Assembly: GCF_007197645.1 (NCBI RefSeq)
Contig: NZ_VKGK01000007.1
Span: 124,001 to 188,000, forward strand
From: Shewanella hanedai
GTDB lineage: Bacteria; Pseudomonadota; Gammaproteobacteria; Enterobacterales; Shewanellaceae
Direction: 5' to 3'
DNA: 64,000 nucleotides
The notes under the pieces: model-generated
The model's input: only the letters and a program-made list of their open reading frames with translations
Told to the model about the DNA's origin: nothing
The model's database searches: none
Part shown: positions 47,632-58,959 of the stretch, in pieces
Position numbering within the stretch: the stretch's first letter is position 1
Layout of the letters: every line of letters begins with the position of its first letter
Made by a program: the position numbers and the translations under genes

Positions 47632-49124
47632 TGTTGTTACGGGATCTATTGGCGCCTTGGTTTCATTATGCAGGACCAGAGAGTTTCAATAATTTGAGCT
47701 TGGATAGTCGAGCCATCACTCAAGGTGATCTGTTTGTTGCCGTACCTGGTCATCAGGTAGACGGTAGGAATTATATTGATGTTGCCGCTAAAAATGGCGC
47801 AAAAGTGTCATTGGTACATACAGATAAGCCAGATGATCATGGAAAAGTGATATTAGGCGACCGTGTAGAGATCCTCTTTTTTCAGTTGCATCGTCAACTG
47901 TCAGCGTTAGCAGCCCAAGCTTACCCTTTATCCGTTGATCGATTGAAGTTGGTTGGCGTTACTGGAACTAACGGTAAAACGTCTATCACGCAATTGATGG
48001 CTCAGCTGTTGGTCAGTTTAGGTAAACGACCTGCAGTGATGGGAACGTTAGGCAATGGCATTTGGGGAGACTTGGTCGACAGTGGTAATACAACTGCTGA
48101 TCCTATCACCATCATGGCACAACTTAAGACTTTTGATGAGCAAGGTGTAGATCTGTGTGCAATGGAAGTCTCAAGCCATGGACTTATACAAGCCAGAGTC
48201 GAGGCGGTGCCTTTCGATGTCGCTATTTTTACCAATTTGAGCCGAGATCATCTTGATTACCACGGCACAATGGAAGCTTATGGCGATGCAAAGAAAAGAT
48301 TATTCAATTTTCCCTCTTTAGCGTCAGGTGTGATCAACTTTGATGATGAATTGGGTCGTCAGTGGTTAGCTGAAAGTGATTCAGGCAAGTTTATCGGTTA
48401 CAGCATTGCTGGCGATAACGCAGAGGTTCGCCAACGCGTTGGGATTTACACCCAAGACAACCATTTTCATAACCAAGGTGTTAGAGCAAGAATTGTGTGG
48501 CCTCAAGGAAGCGCAGATATCGACTCACCTTTATTAGGTGCATTTAATCTGTCCAACTTGTTGGCCGCATTAGCGGGTCTATATCAACTTGGTTTTGATA
48601 TGAATGAGTTGCTTAACGCCGTGCCAAAGCTGAATGCCGTTGCAGGTCGTATGGAGCAATTCACAACTGAAAATGGTGTCACTCTTGTGGTTGATTATGC
48701 TCATACACCAGACGCTATCGAACAAGCGCTTAAGGCATTAAGAGGTCATTGTGAAGGTGATCTTTGGTGTTTGTTTGGCTGTGGTGGTGATCGAGATAAA
48801 GGCAAACGCCCTTTGATGGCTAAAGCTGCTGAAACATACGCTGACCGGATTATGGTGACGAGTGACAATGCCAGAAGTGAATCTCCTGATGAGATCATTA
48901 ATGACATCATGGTTGGTCTTATTGCACCTGATAATGCACTGACTCAAGTGGATCGAGAGCTTGCGATTAGACAGCTTGTGGCACTTGCTAAACCAGGTGA
49001 TCTGATTTTGTTAGCAGGTAAAGGACATGAAACCTATCAAGAGGCAGGTGGCGTGCGACGTGATTATGATGAACGCGCATTGGCCCAAGATTTAGCCCGT
49101 AATTATTCTGAGGTAGATAGATGA
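47628..49124 (+). CDS. murE: UDP-MurNAc-tripeptide synthetase MurE
   Basis: MurE adds meso-diaminopimelate to UDP-MurNAc-L-Ala-D-Glu. The 498-residue ligase has [15 protein letters not shown], the conserved [14 protein letters not shown] and, for diaminopimelate specificity, DNARSESP (the DNPR-like motif, here with Ala in place of Pro). It overlaps ftsI and murF by four bases on each side. Confidence 0.97.
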   Translation: MMLLRDLLAPWFHYAGPESFNNLSLDSRAITQGDLFVAVPGHQVDGRNYIDVAAKNGAKVSLVHTDKPDDHGKVILGDRVEILFFQLHRQLSALAAQAYPLSVDRLKLVGVTGTNGKTSITQLMAQLLVSLGKRPAVMGTLGNGIWGDLVDSGNTTADPITIMAQLKTFDEQGVDLCAMEVSSHGLIQARVEAVPFDVAIFTNLSRDHLDYHGTMEAYGDAKKRLFNFPSLASGVINFDDELGRQWLAESDSGKFIGYSIAGDNAEVRQRVGIYTQDNHFHNQGVRARIVWPQGSADIDSPLLGAFNLSNLLAALAGLYQLGFDMNELLNAVPKLNAVAGRMEQFTTENGVTLVVDYAHTPDAIEQALKALRGHCEGDLWCLFGCGGDRDKGKRPLMAKAAETYADRIMVTSDNARSESPDEIINDIMVGLIAPDNALTQVDRELAIRQLVALAKPGDLILLAGKGHETYQEAGGVRRDYDERALAQDLARNYSEVDR

Positions 49125-50488
49125 TCCGCTTAACCTTATCTCTGCTGAGTCAACGACTCAAAGCGCGTTTGATCGGCAGCGATAGAGAGATACGTAATGT
49201 GTGTAGTGATAGCCGGACGATTCCAGAGAAAACACTGTTCGTTGCTTTAAAGGGCGAGAAGTTCGATGGCCATGACTTTGCACCATTAGCGCTAGAAAAT
49301 GGTGCGCAAGCTCTGCTTGTGAGCCGCGAACTTGCTTTGGATATCCCACAGTTATTGGTGCATGACACTCAAAAAGCCATGGGTGAGATAGGAGCATATT
49401 TAAAAGAATTGGTTCAGCCTAAATCTGTTGCACTGACTGGGTCAAACGGCAAGACCAGTGTGAAGGAGATGGTTGCGAGTATTTTGTCACAGCAACATAA
49501 AGTGCTTTATACCGCTGGTAACTTTAATAATGAGATTGGTGTTCCCTTAACGTTACTCCGTTTAGAGGGGGATGAAGAGTTTGGGGTATTTGAGCTCGGT
49601 GCAAATCATGCTGGCGAAATTGATTATACCTCGTCTTTGGTAAAGCCTGATGTGGCGATGGTGAATAACGTCGCTTCAGCACATCTTGAAGGCTTTGGTT
49701 CATTGGACGGCGTCGCGAGAGCAAAATCTGAAATATTTAATCACCTTAATGCCGATGGTATTGCGGTGATCAATGCAGATGATCCATTTGCTAGCGTAAT
49801 GCGAGAGGCCGCAAGCCAGTTTACTCAGTTAAGTTTTGGTATCGATACGCAAGCCGATGTAAAAGCAAGTGAACTTGAGTCAGATTTATTAGGCCGCTAC
49901 ACCTTCCAACTGGCTTATCTTGGTAGCGTTGTGACGGTGAGTTTACCTCTGTCTGGTCGACATCAAGTGAGTAATGCACTTGCTGCAACTGCTATCTGTC
50001 TTGCCCTTGGTTTATCCCTTGAAGAGATACTGACAGGTCTTGCATTAATTAAGCCCGTTAAAGGTAGAATGCTGCCCCACGATCTCGGTCGTGTTCGAAT
50101 TATTGATGATAGCTATAACGCCAATCCTGCTTCTGTTGGCGTAGCAATCGACTGGCTTAAAGAAATTGATGGATTTCGATGTTTAGTACTGGGCGATTTG
50201 GGAGAATTAGGTGACAATGCGTCCCTTTTGCATTCTGAGCTAGGCGAGTATGCAAAAAAGCAGGGTATTGATGCCTTGTTTTCTTTGGGTGAGCTAAGTG
50301 CCAATACTAGCCATGCCTTCGGTGGACAACATCAGCAAGAATTAGCGCCACTAGTGCTTTGTTTAATTAATAAAATTAACCAGTTACAAGGTGATGTAAC
50401 TGTGTTGGTTAAGGGATCTCGTAGCGCCGGAATGGAGCGTGTCGTGGAAGCCTTAAAAGTTGCCCATGGGCAAGGGGAGTTTGTTTAA
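49121..50488 (+). CDS. murF: UDP-MurNAc-pentapeptide synthetase MurF
   Basis: MurF adds D-Ala-D-Ala to the tripeptide precursor. The 455-residue protein has [29 protein letters not shown] and [12 protein letters not shown]. Its start overlaps murE as ATGA and its stop overlaps mraY as TAATG, so the three are probably co-translated. Confidence 0.98.
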   Translation: MIRLTLSLLSQRLKARLIGSDREIRNVCSDSRTIPEKTLFVALKGEKFDGHDFAPLALENGAQALLVSRELALDIPQLLVHDTQKAMGEIGAYLKELVQPKSVALTGSNGKTSVKEMVASILSQQHKVLYTAGNFNNEIGVPLTLLRLEGDEEFGVFELGANHAGEIDYTSSLVKPDVAMVNNVASAHLEGFGSLDGVARAKSEIFNHLNADGIAVINADDPFASVMREAASQFTQLSFGIDTQADVKASELESDLLGRYTFQLAYLGSVVTVSLPLSGRHQVSNALAATAICLALGLSLEEILTGLALIKPVKGRMLPHDLGRVRIIDDSYNANPASVGVAIDWLKEIDGFRCLVLGDLGELGDNASLLHSELGEYAKKQGIDALFSLGELSANTSHAFGGQHQQELAPLVLCLINKINQLQGDVTVLVKGSRSAGMERVVEALKVAHGQGEFV

Positions 50489-51570
50489 TGCTGGTCTATC
50501 TGGCGGAGTATTTAACCCAGTTTTATACCGGGTTTAACGTTTTTTCTTACGTTACTTTCAGAGCTATTTTAGGTCTGATGACGGCACTTGTGTTTAGTCT
50601 CTGGTGGGGTCCTAAGATGATTGCACGTTTGCAGATGCTGCAAATTGGGCAAGTTGTGCGTAATGACGGACCTGAATCGCATTTTAGTAAGCGTGGTACG
50701 CCTACTATGGGCGGCATTCTTATCTTAGCGGGCGTATTTATTAGTGTGCTGCTATGGGGCGATCTGGGTAGCAGATATGTCTGGGTGGTGCTGTTTGTAC
50801 TCGCGAGCTTCGGGCTTATCGGGTTTATCGATGACTACCGTAAAGTGGTGAGGGAAGATACTAAGGGATTGATTGCTAAGTGGAAATATATCCTTCAATC
50901 TCTAGCCGCACTGGTTATCTCTTTCTACTTATATGCATCGGCAGATTTGACTGGAGAGACACAACTTGTTGTGCCTTTCTTCAAAGATATTATGCCTCAG
51001 CTAGGTGGATTTTTTATCGTTCTAGCTTACTTCACCATTGTTGGTTCAAGTAATGCGGTGAACTTAACCGACGGTTTAGATGGTTTGGCTATCATGCCTA
51101 CTGTCATGGTTGCGGCTGCATTTGCGTTAATCGCTTATCTATCGGGTCACGTACAGTTTGCAAATTATCTGCATATTCCTTATCTACCAGGTTCTGGAGA
51201 GTTAGTGATTGTCTGTATGGCAATCGTCGGTGCTGGACTTGGATTTTTATGGTTCAACACCTATCCAGCTCAAGTATTTATGGGGGATGTTGGTTCACTC
51301 TCTTTAGGTGCTGCCTTAGGCGTTATTGCTGTTCTGGTACGACAAGAGATCTTATTAGTGATCATGGGTGGTGTCTTCGTGATGGAGACGGTATCAGTGA
51401 TTCTACAGGTTGGATCATACAAATTACGTGGGCAGCGTATATTCCGCATGGCACCAATACATCACCATTATGAGTTGAAAGGTTGGCCGGAGCCTAGAGT
51501 GATTGTTCGTTTTTGGATTATCTCTTTGTTTTTAGTCCTGCTTGGCTTAGCCACGTTGAAACTAAGGTAA
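50488..51570 (+). CDS. mraY: Phospho-MurNAc-pentapeptide translocase MraY
   Basis: MraY transfers phospho-MurNAc-pentapeptide to undecaprenyl phosphate, forming lipid I. The 360-residue integral membrane protein has about ten helices, the GTPTMGG motif, [20 protein letters not shown] with catalytic Asp, and [12 protein letters not shown] near the C-terminus. Confidence 0.98.
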   Translation: MLVYLAEYLTQFYTGFNVFSYVTFRAILGLMTALVFSLWWGPKMIARLQMLQIGQVVRNDGPESHFSKRGTPTMGGILILAGVFISVLLWGDLGSRYVWVVLFVLASFGLIGFIDDYRKVVREDTKGLIAKWKYILQSLAALVISFYLYASADLTGETQLVVPFFKDIMPQLGGFFIVLAYFTIVGSSNAVNLTDGLDGLAIMPTVMVAAAFALIAYLSGHVQFANYLHIPYLPGSGELVIVCMAIVGAGLGFLWFNTYPAQVFMGDVGSLSLGAALGVIAVLVRQEILLVIMGGVFVMETVSVILQVGSYKLRGQRIFRMAPIHHHYELKGWPEPRVIVRFWIISLFLVLLGLATLKLR

Positions 51571-51576
51571 TTACGT

Positions 51577-51651
51577 ATGACAAACCAGATATCGCATTTT
51601 GCTAACGACCCAAGGTCTGCCAATTTTAGGATGGTTACCCATGGAGAATAA
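51577..51651 (+). CDS. 24-codon ORF overlapping the murD start
   Basis: The frame MTNQISHFANDPRSANFR... starts six bases after mraY, has AAGG nine bases upstream and ends eleven bases inside murD (ATGGAGAATAA). It may feed ribosomes to murD. No homology recognised. Confidence 0.35.
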   Translation: MTNQISHFANDPRSANFRMVTHGE

Positions 51652-52972
51652 GCGATCTCATGTGGTTTTAGGACTGGGAGCTACAGGACTCTCGGTGGTG
51701 CGTTATCTGTGTGAAGAAGGCATCACTCCTTTAGTGATGGATAGTCGTCATAAACCTCCTGGAGTGGATGAGCTTACTCGTTTTTATCCAGAGGTAGAGT
51801 TAATTACCGGTGGTTTCGATTGTCGTTATCTCGTGCAGGCAAGCCAAATTATTATTAGTCCTGGTATTGCTGTCGACACACCTGAAATTCGTGCTGCCAT
51901 TGATATGGGAATTGAAGTCATTGGTGATGTCGAGCTATTTGCTAGAGAGATCAAGGATCGAGATCCCTGTGTTATTGGCATAACGGGGTCAAACGGTAAA
52001 TCGACGGTGACTTGCTTAGTTGGTGAAATGGCCAAAGCGGCGGATTTGAATTATGCCGTTGGCGGCAACATCGGTGTTCCGGCTTTAGATTTGTTTATGG
52101 AATTAAGAGATCTCTACATCTTAGAGCTATCTAGTTTTCAGTTAGAGACGACACATAGTTTGAACTGCATTTCGGCAACGTGCCTGAATATCAGTGAAGA
52201 TCACATGGATCGTTACACCGATCTTGAAGCTTATCGTCAGGCTAAGTTGTCATTGTATGGCCAAACTAAGCACGCGCTGTTTAATCGAGACGATGAGCAG
52301 ACTAAGCCAAACGATCCGATGAACCAGAATAGCTTTGGTTTATCTATCCCATCTGATGATGAATGGGGAATTCGTGAAGGAAAAATAGTTCATGGTGCAA
52401 CTGAAATCATGAATCTACAAGATGTCGCCTTAGCCGGCAGCCATAACCACTTGAACTTGTTAGCTGCTATGGCATTGGCTTATCGCGCAGGTATTGATAA
52501 AGAGTCAATGATTCAAGTTGCGATGACTTTTACAGGCTTAACACATCGATGTGAGTTGGTAGCAGTTCATCATGATGTGTCTTATATCAATGATTCTAAA
52601 GCCACTAATGTTGGGGCGACAGTTGCCGCTCTTGAAGGGTTTAGCGACCATTTAGGCGGCATTATTCTGATTGCTGGTGGAGATGGCAAAGGTGCTGATT
52701 TTCAGCCTCTTGAGCATACCCTCAAAGGGCTTTCTCACCTGATCACGTTAGGTAAAGATGGCGATAAAATCGCGGCATTGTACAAGGGCGCAATTCGTGT
52801 CGACTCTATGTCTGAAGCCGTTAAGAAGGCAAGTGAACTCGCCGAAGCGGGCGATATCGTTTTAATGTCTCCGGCGTGTGCAAGTTTAGATATGTATAAG
52901 AATTTTATGGCCAGAGGCGAAGATTTTAGAGCCGAGGTGAATGCATTGGACGATGGGTTGTCCGATGCGTAG
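51641..52972 (+). CDS. murD: UDP-MurNAc-L-alanine:D-glutamate ligase MurD
   Basis: MurD adds D-glutamate to UDP-MurNAc-L-Ala. From the ATG at 51641 (MENKRSHVVLGLGATGLSV) it has 443 residues, close to the family norm. Motifs: GITGSNGKSTVTCLV, LELSSFQLE, NISEDHMDRY and NDSKATNVGAT. A TTG at 51599 would add 14 residues without family support. Its stop overlaps the ftsW start. Confidence 0.97.
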   Translation: MENKRSHVVLGLGATGLSVVRYLCEEGITPLVMDSRHKPPGVDELTRFYPEVELITGGFDCRYLVQASQIIISPGIAVDTPEIRAAIDMGIEVIGDVELFAREIKDRDPCVIGITGSNGKSTVTCLVGEMAKAADLNYAVGGNIGVPALDLFMELRDLYILELSSFQLETTHSLNCISATCLNISEDHMDRYTDLEAYRQAKLSLYGQTKHALFNRDDEQTKPNDPMNQNSFGLSIPSDDEWGIREGKIVHGATEIMNLQDVALAGSHNHLNLLAAMALAYRAGIDKESMIQVAMTFTGLTHRCELVAVHHDVSYINDSKATNVGATVAALEGFSDHLGGIILIAGGDGKGADFQPLEHTLKGLSHLITLGKDGDKIAALYKGAIRVDSMSEAVKKASELAEAGDIVLMSPACASLDMYKNFMARGEDFRAEVNALDDGLSDA

Positions 52973-54179
52973 CGAAGAGCGCCAACTCAATCTTTTTGGC
53001 ACCAGTGTCACTTGGCGTTGGCCAAACCTTTTTAAGGAGAGTGAAGCGCCAGGAATGCAGCTGTATGACAGAACCTTACTAACAGCCGTGATCGGTTTGA
53101 TTAGTTTTGGTTTTGTTATGGTGATGTCTGCGTCTATGCCTGAAGCGCAAAGTCTGAAAGGCAATCCTTATCACTTTGTGGTGAGGCATCTGGTTTATCT
53201 TGTTGGCTGCGTAATCATTTCGGCCATTGTATTGCGGATTGAGATGCAAAGCTGGCAAAAGTTTAGCCCACTGTTATTGCTCAGCGTGGGGATTTTGCTG
53301 CTGGCGGTTTTGCTTGTAGGAACCTCGGTTAATGGAGCGACCCGTTGGTTGAGTGTTGGGCCTATCAGAATACAGGTTGCTGAGCTGGCAAAGCTGGCTT
53401 TTGCCATTTACATGGCTGGTTATTTGGTTAGACGTCATCAGGAGATAAGAGAAAACTCGAAAGGCTTTTATAAGCCCATTGCTGTTTTTGCCGTTTACGC
53501 CATTTTGATTTTGATGCAGCCTGATTTAGGTACGGTTGTGGTTTTGTTTGTTGGCACCGTCGGTTTACTGTTTTTAGCTGGAGCTAGGTTGCTCGACTTT
53601 TTTGCTCTGATATTGGCTGGTGCCATGGCGTTTGTAGCGCTAGTACTGCTAGAGCCTTATCGAATGCGTCGCGTCACTTCGTTTATGGATCCTTGGCAGG
53701 ATCCATTTGGCAGCGGCTATCAGTTAACGCAATCCTTAATGGCCTATGGCCGTGGTGATTGGTTTGGTCAAGGGCTGGGCAATAGTATCCAGAAACTGGA
53801 GTATTTACCCGAAGCTCATACCGACTTTATTTTTGCTGTGATAGGCGAAGAGCTGGGTTTTGTAGGCATTATCCTGGTCTTGAGTGTATTACTTTTTGTC
53901 GCGCTAAGGGCGATTAAGATGGGTAATTTATGCATTCAAATTGATAAGCCTTTTGAGGGGTACCTGGCTTACGCGATTGGCATATGGTTCTGCTTTCAGA
54001 CCGTCGTAAATGTGGGTGCCAGCATTGGCATGTTACCCACCAAAGGGTTGACCTTGCCATTTATCAGCTATGGAGGCAGTAGCTTATGGGTCATGACCGC
54101 AGCAGCGATGATATTAATTAGAATCGATCATGAGCGTCGATTAAGTTCCATACAAGCAGTACAAGGGAAAACAAGTTAA
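52965..54179 (+). CDS. ftsW: Septal peptidoglycan glycosyltransferase FtsW
   Basis: FtsW is the SEDS polymerase working with FtsI. The 404-residue protein has ten membrane helices, NGATRWLSVG and the family signature LPTKGLTLPFISYGGSS near the C-terminus. I chose the ATG at 52965 (MRSEERQLNLFG), which overlaps the murD stop; the frame is open for 24 more bases upstream. Confidence 0.96.
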   Translation: MRSEERQLNLFGTSVTWRWPNLFKESEAPGMQLYDRTLLTAVIGLISFGFVMVMSASMPEAQSLKGNPYHFVVRHLVYLVGCVIISAIVLRIEMQSWQKFSPLLLLSVGILLLAVLLVGTSVNGATRWLSVGPIRIQVAELAKLAFAIYMAGYLVRRHQEIRENSKGFYKPIAVFAVYAILILMQPDLGTVVVLFVGTVGLLFLAGARLLDFFALILAGAMAFVALVLLEPYRMRRVTSFMDPWQDPFGSGYQLTQSLMAYGRGDWFGQGLGNSIQKLEYLPEAHTDFIFAVIGEELGFVGIILVLSVLLFVALRAIKMGNLCIQIDKPFEGYLAYAIGIWFCFQTVVNVGASIGMLPTKGLTLPFISYGGSSLWVMTAAAMILIRIDHERRLSSIQAVQGKTS

Positions 54180-55276
54180 TGACGAGTGTCAGCGCTGAGA
54201 AACGCATTTTGATTATGGCTGGAGGAACCGGAGGGCACGTGTTCCCTGCATTAGCTGTAGCCAAGTATCTAAGCAAAAGAGGCTGGAAGGTTCGCTGGTT
54301 AGGCACTGCTGAGCGTATGGAAGCTCGTTTGGTTCCTCAACATGGCTTTGATATTGATTTTATCGATATTAAAGGGGTTAGAGGCAACGGCATTCTACGC
54401 AAACTCGCAGCGCCATTTAAGGTGTTACGTTCGATAGTACAAGCACGTGAAGTGATTAAAGAATTTAAACCCGATGTCGTCCTCGGAATGGGAGGTTTTG
54501 CCAGTGGCCCTGGCGGTGTGGCCGCCAGACTATCGCGGCTTCCTCTGGTGTTGCATGAGCAAAATGCGATCCCAGGGATGACGAATAAAATATTGTCCCG
54601 CATCGCATCTCAAGTGTTGTGTGCGTTTGAGGGAACTTTTGACCAAGTTCAGGCTGAGGTAGTTGGTAACCCAATTAGGGAAGAGTTAATCGTTTTAGGC
54701 CAACAGTCTAAAGAGGCCGATGCGAGTGATGCACTCAAAGTGCTCGTGGTTGGTGGTAGTTTAGGCGCCAAAATTTTTAATGATCTAATGCCTACTGTAG
54801 CAGCTGAGATGAGCAAAACTCACTTGTTCACCGTATGGCATCAAGTTGGCAAGGGAAATCTGCAATCCGTTCAGAGTGAGTATCAACGTTTAGGGTTGGA
54901 CGGTAGCGTCAGCGTTGCTGAGTTTATTGATGATATGGAATCTGCTTATCGTTGGGCTGACGTGGTTTTATGCCGCTCAGGTGCGTTAACAGTTTCAGAA
55001 CTAGCGGCGATTGGCTTGCCAAGTTTACTCGTTCCTTATCCACACGCTGTGGATGATCATCAGACGAAGAATGCACAAGTATTAGTGAAGGCGGGGGGAG
55101 CATTTTTATTGCCTCAACCCATTTTAGATATCGATAGGCTACTCGGAAAATTGCAGCTCTTAGCTTCAGATAAAGATGAATTGAATCAGATGGGTCTGCG
55201 AGCAAAAAGTGTGGGTGTTATCGACGCCACACAGAAAGTTGCTGAAGTCTGCATCCGATTAGCAGGAAAAGATTGA
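54179..55276 (+). CDS. murG: Lipid II synthase MurG
   Basis: MurG adds N-acetylglucosamine to lipid I. The 365-residue GT-B enzyme has the N-terminal [16 protein letters not shown] loop, [22 protein letters not shown] and the donor-site [16 protein letters not shown]. The ATG overlaps the ftsW stop as TAATG. Confidence 0.98.
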   Translation: MTSVSAEKRILIMAGGTGGHVFPALAVAKYLSKRGWKVRWLGTAERMEARLVPQHGFDIDFIDIKGVRGNGILRKLAAPFKVLRSIVQAREVIKEFKPDVVLGMGGFASGPGGVAARLSRLPLVLHEQNAIPGMTNKILSRIASQVLCAFEGTFDQVQAEVVGNPIREELIVLGQQSKEADASDALKVLVVGGSLGAKIFNDLMPTVAAEMSKTHLFTVWHQVGKGNLQSVQSEYQRLGLDGSVSVAEFIDDMESAYRWADVVLCRSGALTVSELAAIGLPSLLVPYPHAVDDHQTKNAQVLVKAGGAFLLPQPILDIDRLLGKLQLLASDKDELNQMGLRAKSVGVIDATQKVAEVCIRLAGKD

Positions 55277-55277
55277 A

Positions 55278-56747
55278 ATGAGTAACGACAAAGAAAAGTA
55301 TTCAAAGTTAAGAAATATCATCCCTGAGATGAGACGCGTTAAGAACATCTATTTCGTTGGAATAGGTGGTGCAGGTATGGGCGGCATCGCCGAAGTGCTT
55401 GTCAACGAAGGTTACCGTTTATCCGGCTCAGATATTGCCGAAAATGCAGTAACAGAAAGATTGGCCTCTTTAGGTGCCAAGATCCATATCGGTCATGATG
55501 CTGAGCAAGTACATGGTGCTGATGTCGTGGTCGTATCCACTGCAATTCAAGCCGACAATCCTGAGTTATTAGAAGCTCAGGCGCTAAGGATCCCGATTGT
55601 ACAGCGTGCTGAGATGCTCGCTGAGCTGATGCGATATCGTCATGGTGTCGCCGTTGCTGGTACTCATGGTAAAACCACCACAACAAGTTTGATTGCCAGT
55701 GTGTATGGGCAAGCAGAACGCGATCCAACGTTTGTGATTGGCGGCCTGTTAAACAGCGCTGGAACGAATGCGAGATTGGGTCACAGTCGTTATTTGATCG
55801 CCGAGGCTGATGAAAGCGACGCTAGCTTCTTGCATCTGCAGCCTATGGTGAGTGTTGTAACCAATATTGAAGCCGATCATATGGACACCTATGAGGGGGA
55901 TTTTGAAAAACTGAAATCGACCTTTATCGACTTCCTGCATAACCTGCCTTTTTATGGTGTCGCGGTGATGTGTATCGACGATCCGGTAGTGCGGGAGTTA
56001 CTGCCAAGAGTAGGCCGTAAGATCGTCACTTATGGTTTTAGTGAAGACGCTGATGTTCAGGCGCTTAATTTCGTGCAGGAAGGCTACCGTAGTCGCTTTA
56101 CCTTAAGAAGAGCTGGGCATGATGATGTTGAAGTCGTAGTCAATCTACCAGGTCAACATAATGTGCTTAATTCTCTGGCTGCGATAGCGGTTGCGAGTGA
56201 AGACGAAATTGAAGATGCTGCTATTATACAAGCACTTGCTGATTTCCAAGGGATAGGCCGCCGTTTCGAGCAATTAGGATGTTTTGATACTGATAATGGC
56301 GAAGTGGTTTTGGTTGACGATTATGGTCATCACCCAAGTGAAGTTGCTGCAACAATCAGTGCGGCGAAATTGGGCTGGCCTGAGAAGCGTCTAGTCATGA
56401 TATATCAGCCACATCGCTATAGCAGGACTCGTGATCTTTACGAAGATTTTGTCGAAGTTCTCTCTCAAGTCGATTGTTTGCTGTTGCTTGATGTCTATTC
56501 TGCTGGAGAAGCACCGATACCTGGGGCGGATAGCCGAGCTTTGTGTCGTTCAATTCGGCTACGTGGCCAGTTAGATCCTATTTTCGTGGGTGATCAAGAG
56601 CAGTTGCTTACTTTGCTGCCTGATGTATTGCAAGAGGGGGATCTTTTACTGACTCAGGGCGCCGGAAATATCGGCCTGCTCTCTAAGCTGTTAGCAAAAA
56701 ACAGATTAGGTTTTGGAACGCTAAATAACGATTCAAATAAGGGATAA
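55278..56747 (+). CDS. murC: UDP-MurNAc:L-alanine ligase MurC
   Basis: MurC adds L-alanine to UDP-MurNAc. The 489-residue protein has [45 protein letters not shown] and [14 protein letters not shown]. It starts one base after murG. No ddlB follows, unlike in E. coli. Confidence 0.98.
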   Translation: MSNDKEKYSKLRNIIPEMRRVKNIYFVGIGGAGMGGIAEVLVNEGYRLSGSDIAENAVTERLASLGAKIHIGHDAEQVHGADVVVVSTAIQADNPELLEAQALRIPIVQRAEMLAELMRYRHGVAVAGTHGKTTTTSLIASVYGQAERDPTFVIGGLLNSAGTNARLGHSRYLIAEADESDASFLHLQPMVSVVTNIEADHMDTYEGDFEKLKSTFIDFLHNLPFYGVAVMCIDDPVVRELLPRVGRKIVTYGFSEDADVQALNFVQEGYRSRFTLRRAGHDDVEVVVNLPGQHNVLNSLAAIAVASEDEIEDAAIIQALADFQGIGRRFEQLGCFDTDNGEVVLVDDYGHHPSEVAATISAAKLGWPEKRLVMIYQPHRYSRTRDLYEDFVEVLSQVDCLLLLDVYSAGEAPIPGADSRALCRSIRLRGQLDPIFVGDQEQLLTLLPDVLQEGDLLLTQGAGNIGLLSKLLAKNRLGFGTLNNDSNKG

Positions 56748-56808
56748 GTTTGAATAGCGTCTCATTGCAGGTATATCAGGTTTTGACGCTAGGAATAAGG
56801 TCTATATA

Positions 56809-56892
56809 ATGGCCGGTTTTCTGTGGTTAATGAATGGAATAGCAGTGCTGCCAATAGATAATTTAAGAGTTGATGCCTGTGTCCTGGGCTGA
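56809..56892 (+). CDS. 27-codon ORF overlapping the ftsQ start
   Basis: The frame MAGFLWLMNGIAVLPIDN... occupies the murC-ftsQ gap where ddlB sits in enterics. It has AAGG eight bases upstream and ends 20 bases inside ftsQ. Hydrophobic start, no family recognised; possibly a coupling ORF or chance. Confidence 0.35.
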   Translation: MAGFLWLMNGIAVLPIDNLRVDACVLG

Positions 56893-57643
56893 TGTTGGTC
56901 AAAGGTGGAAACTAAAGTTAACTCAGGTTGACTGGTACCTGTTTTTTGGACTGATGTTTCTGCTCTTTGTATTACTCGGTTTATCAATGGCTGCATTGAA
57001 GTTAAACCTAGTAGTGAATGACGCCGACGCTTTACCTATTGAATCGGTAGTGATTAAAGGCACGCGTGAAAAGACGACTGATGAAGAGATACAAGCTGCG
57101 CTGCGTGATTTAATGCGACGAAGTTTTTTCTCTGCCGACGTGAATCAGGTGCAGGCAGCGTTAGAAGCATTGCCTTGGGTTTATCAGGCATCAGTAAGGC
57201 GAGAGTGGCCAGCCAAATTGAAGGTCTATCTCGTGGAGCAACAAGCGGTTGCACATTGGAATGGCGATGCTTGGTTGAATATTCATGGAGAGGTATTTGA
57301 TGCTCCAGCTGAAGATAGCGTCGGTCCTCTGCCTTTTTTGGCTGGGCCAGAAGGTCAGTCGCAAATAGTGTTAACCACGTTTCGACAGCTAGGCGAATTG
57401 TTAGATATAAATGGCTTGAATTTAAATAGTTTAAGTTTGAGTCCACGGCATGCTTGGCACGCCTCGTTAGATAACGGGATCATGCTTGAGCTAGGCCGAG
57501 AAGATAAAATGGCAAGGGTACAGAGGTTTATTAACGTCTATCCCACATTGGTCAAGCAACCAAAACCAGTTGCCACAGTTGATTTGCGCTACGACACCGG
57601 ATTAGCCGTAGGTTGGGAAAATGCACAAAAAGAGAGCCATTAA
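56873..57643 (+). CDS. ftsQ: Cell division protein FtsQ
   Basis: FtsQ bridges early and late divisome proteins. The 256-residue protein has a cytoplasmic tail, one membrane helix at about 22-45 (LFFGLMFLLFVLLGLSMAAL), a POTRA domain (IESVVIKGTREKTTDEEIQAAL, read in parts) and a beta domain. The ATG at 56873 directly follows an in-frame TTG; TAAGAG lies upstream. Four bases from ftsA. Confidence 0.96.
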   Translation: MPVSWADVGQRWKLKLTQVDWYLFFGLMFLLFVLLGLSMAALKLNLVVNDADALPIESVVIKGTREKTTDEEIQAALRDLMRRSFFSADVNQVQAALEALPWVYQASVRREWPAKLKVYLVEQQAVAHWNGDAWLNIHGEVFDAPAEDSVGPLPFLAGPEGQSQIVLTTFRQLGELLDINGLNLNSLSLSPRHAWHASLDNGIMLELGREDKMARVQRFINVYPTLVKQPKPVATVDLRYDTGLAVGWENAQKESH

Positions 57644-57646
57644 ATA

Positions 57647-58882
57647 ATGACCAAGAACCAAGATAGAAATCTGATCGTTGCATTGGACATTGGAACCTCT
57701 AAGGTTGCGGTGATCATAGGTGAAGTGCTGCCAGATGGTGAGATCAGTATCATAGGCTTAGGTAATCATCAATCCAGAGGTATGGATAAAGGTGGTGTGA
57801 ACGATCTTGATTCGATTGTTCGCAGTGTACAGCGCGCACTGGATCAAGCTGAACTGATGGCTGATTGCCAAGTTTCATCTGTATATTTAGGGATCTCTGG
57901 TAAGCACATCAGCTGTCAAAATGAAAATGGCATGGTGTCAATTAATGATGAAGAGGTCACTCAGGACGACGTCGACAATGTGATACACACGGCTCGTTCG
58001 GTCAAAATACCGACAGAGCGACGTATTCTACATGTCCTGCCTCAGGAATATGCCATCGATGTGCAAGACGGCATAAAAAGCCCGATTGGCATGTCGGGGA
58101 TGCGCATGGAAGCTAAGGTCCATATTGTGACTTGTGCAAACGATATGGCAAAAAACATTACAAAGAGTGTCGAGCGTTGTGGGCTTAAAGTTGATGACCT
58201 TGTGTTCTCAGCTATCGCATCGGCAGACTCTGTATTAACGAATGATGAGAAAGATTTAGGTGTGTGTTTAGTTGATATTGGTGGCGGAACGACAGATCTT
58301 GCCGTGTACACCAATGGGGCTTTACGCCACTGCGCTGTGGTGCCTGTCGCAGGTAACCAAGTGACCAATGATATTGCAAAAATCTTCCGTACACCGCTTT
58401 CCCATGCTGAGCAGATTAAAGTTCAGTATGCCAGCGCACTCAGTTCAATGGTGAGTCGTGAAGACAGTATAGAAGTGCCTTCCGTAGGCGGACGTCCGTC
58501 ACGGACCATGTCTAGGCACACACTTGCAGAGGTCGTAGAACCTAGATACCAAGAGCTATTTGAATTGGTACTGCAGGAGTTAAGAGAATCAGGATTAGAA
58601 GATCAAGTCGCCGCTGGTATCGTCATTACTGGTGGCACATCTTCTATTGAGGGAGCGGTTGATATTGCTGAAGCAACCTTCGGTATGCCAGTCAGAGTTG
58701 CATCGCCGCTACCAGTGAAAGGGTTATTTGAATATGTGGACCAACCTATCTACTCCACTGGAGTCGGTTTGTTGCACTATGGGGCGAGAAGGGTGGTCGA
58801 ACGTCAGTTTGAACGTCCAGAACGTCAAGGGGTTACCAGTCTTTGGAATCGGGTTCAAAGTTGGTTTAAAGGTGAGTTTTAA
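57647..58882 (+). CDS. ftsA: Cell division protein FtsA
   Basis: FtsA is the actin-like membrane tether of FtsZ. The 411-residue protein has IVALDIGTSKVAVIIGE, VDIGGGTTDLAVY and IVITGGTSSIEGAV for ATP binding, and ends in the amphipathic membrane-binding helix SLWNRVQSWFKGEF. Confidence 0.98.
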   Translation: MTKNQDRNLIVALDIGTSKVAVIIGEVLPDGEISIIGLGNHQSRGMDKGGVNDLDSIVRSVQRALDQAELMADCQVSSVYLGISGKHISCQNENGMVSINDEEVTQDDVDNVIHTARSVKIPTERRILHVLPQEYAIDVQDGIKSPIGMSGMRMEAKVHIVTCANDMAKNITKSVERCGLKVDDLVFSAIASADSVLTNDEKDLGVCLVDIGGGTTDLAVYTNGALRHCAVVPVAGNQVTNDIAKIFRTPLSHAEQIKVQYASALSSMVSREDSIEVPSVGGRPSRTMSRHTLAEVVEPRYQELFELVLQELRESGLEDQVAAGIVITGGTSSIEGAVDIAEATFGMPVRVASPLPVKGLFEYVDQPIYSTGVGLLHYGARRVVERQFERPERQGVTSLWNRVQSWFKGEF

Positions 58883-58959
58883 TACTAATAATAAAAAGAC
58901 GAACAGTTCGTTTGAATTAGGTATTAGGCATATAACGCAAGCAAAATGGAGAAAAAACC

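Noticed and set aside
57054..57446. 130-residue frame on the minus strand inside ftsQ
   Set aside because: Fully within ftsQ, composition typical of an antisense shadow.
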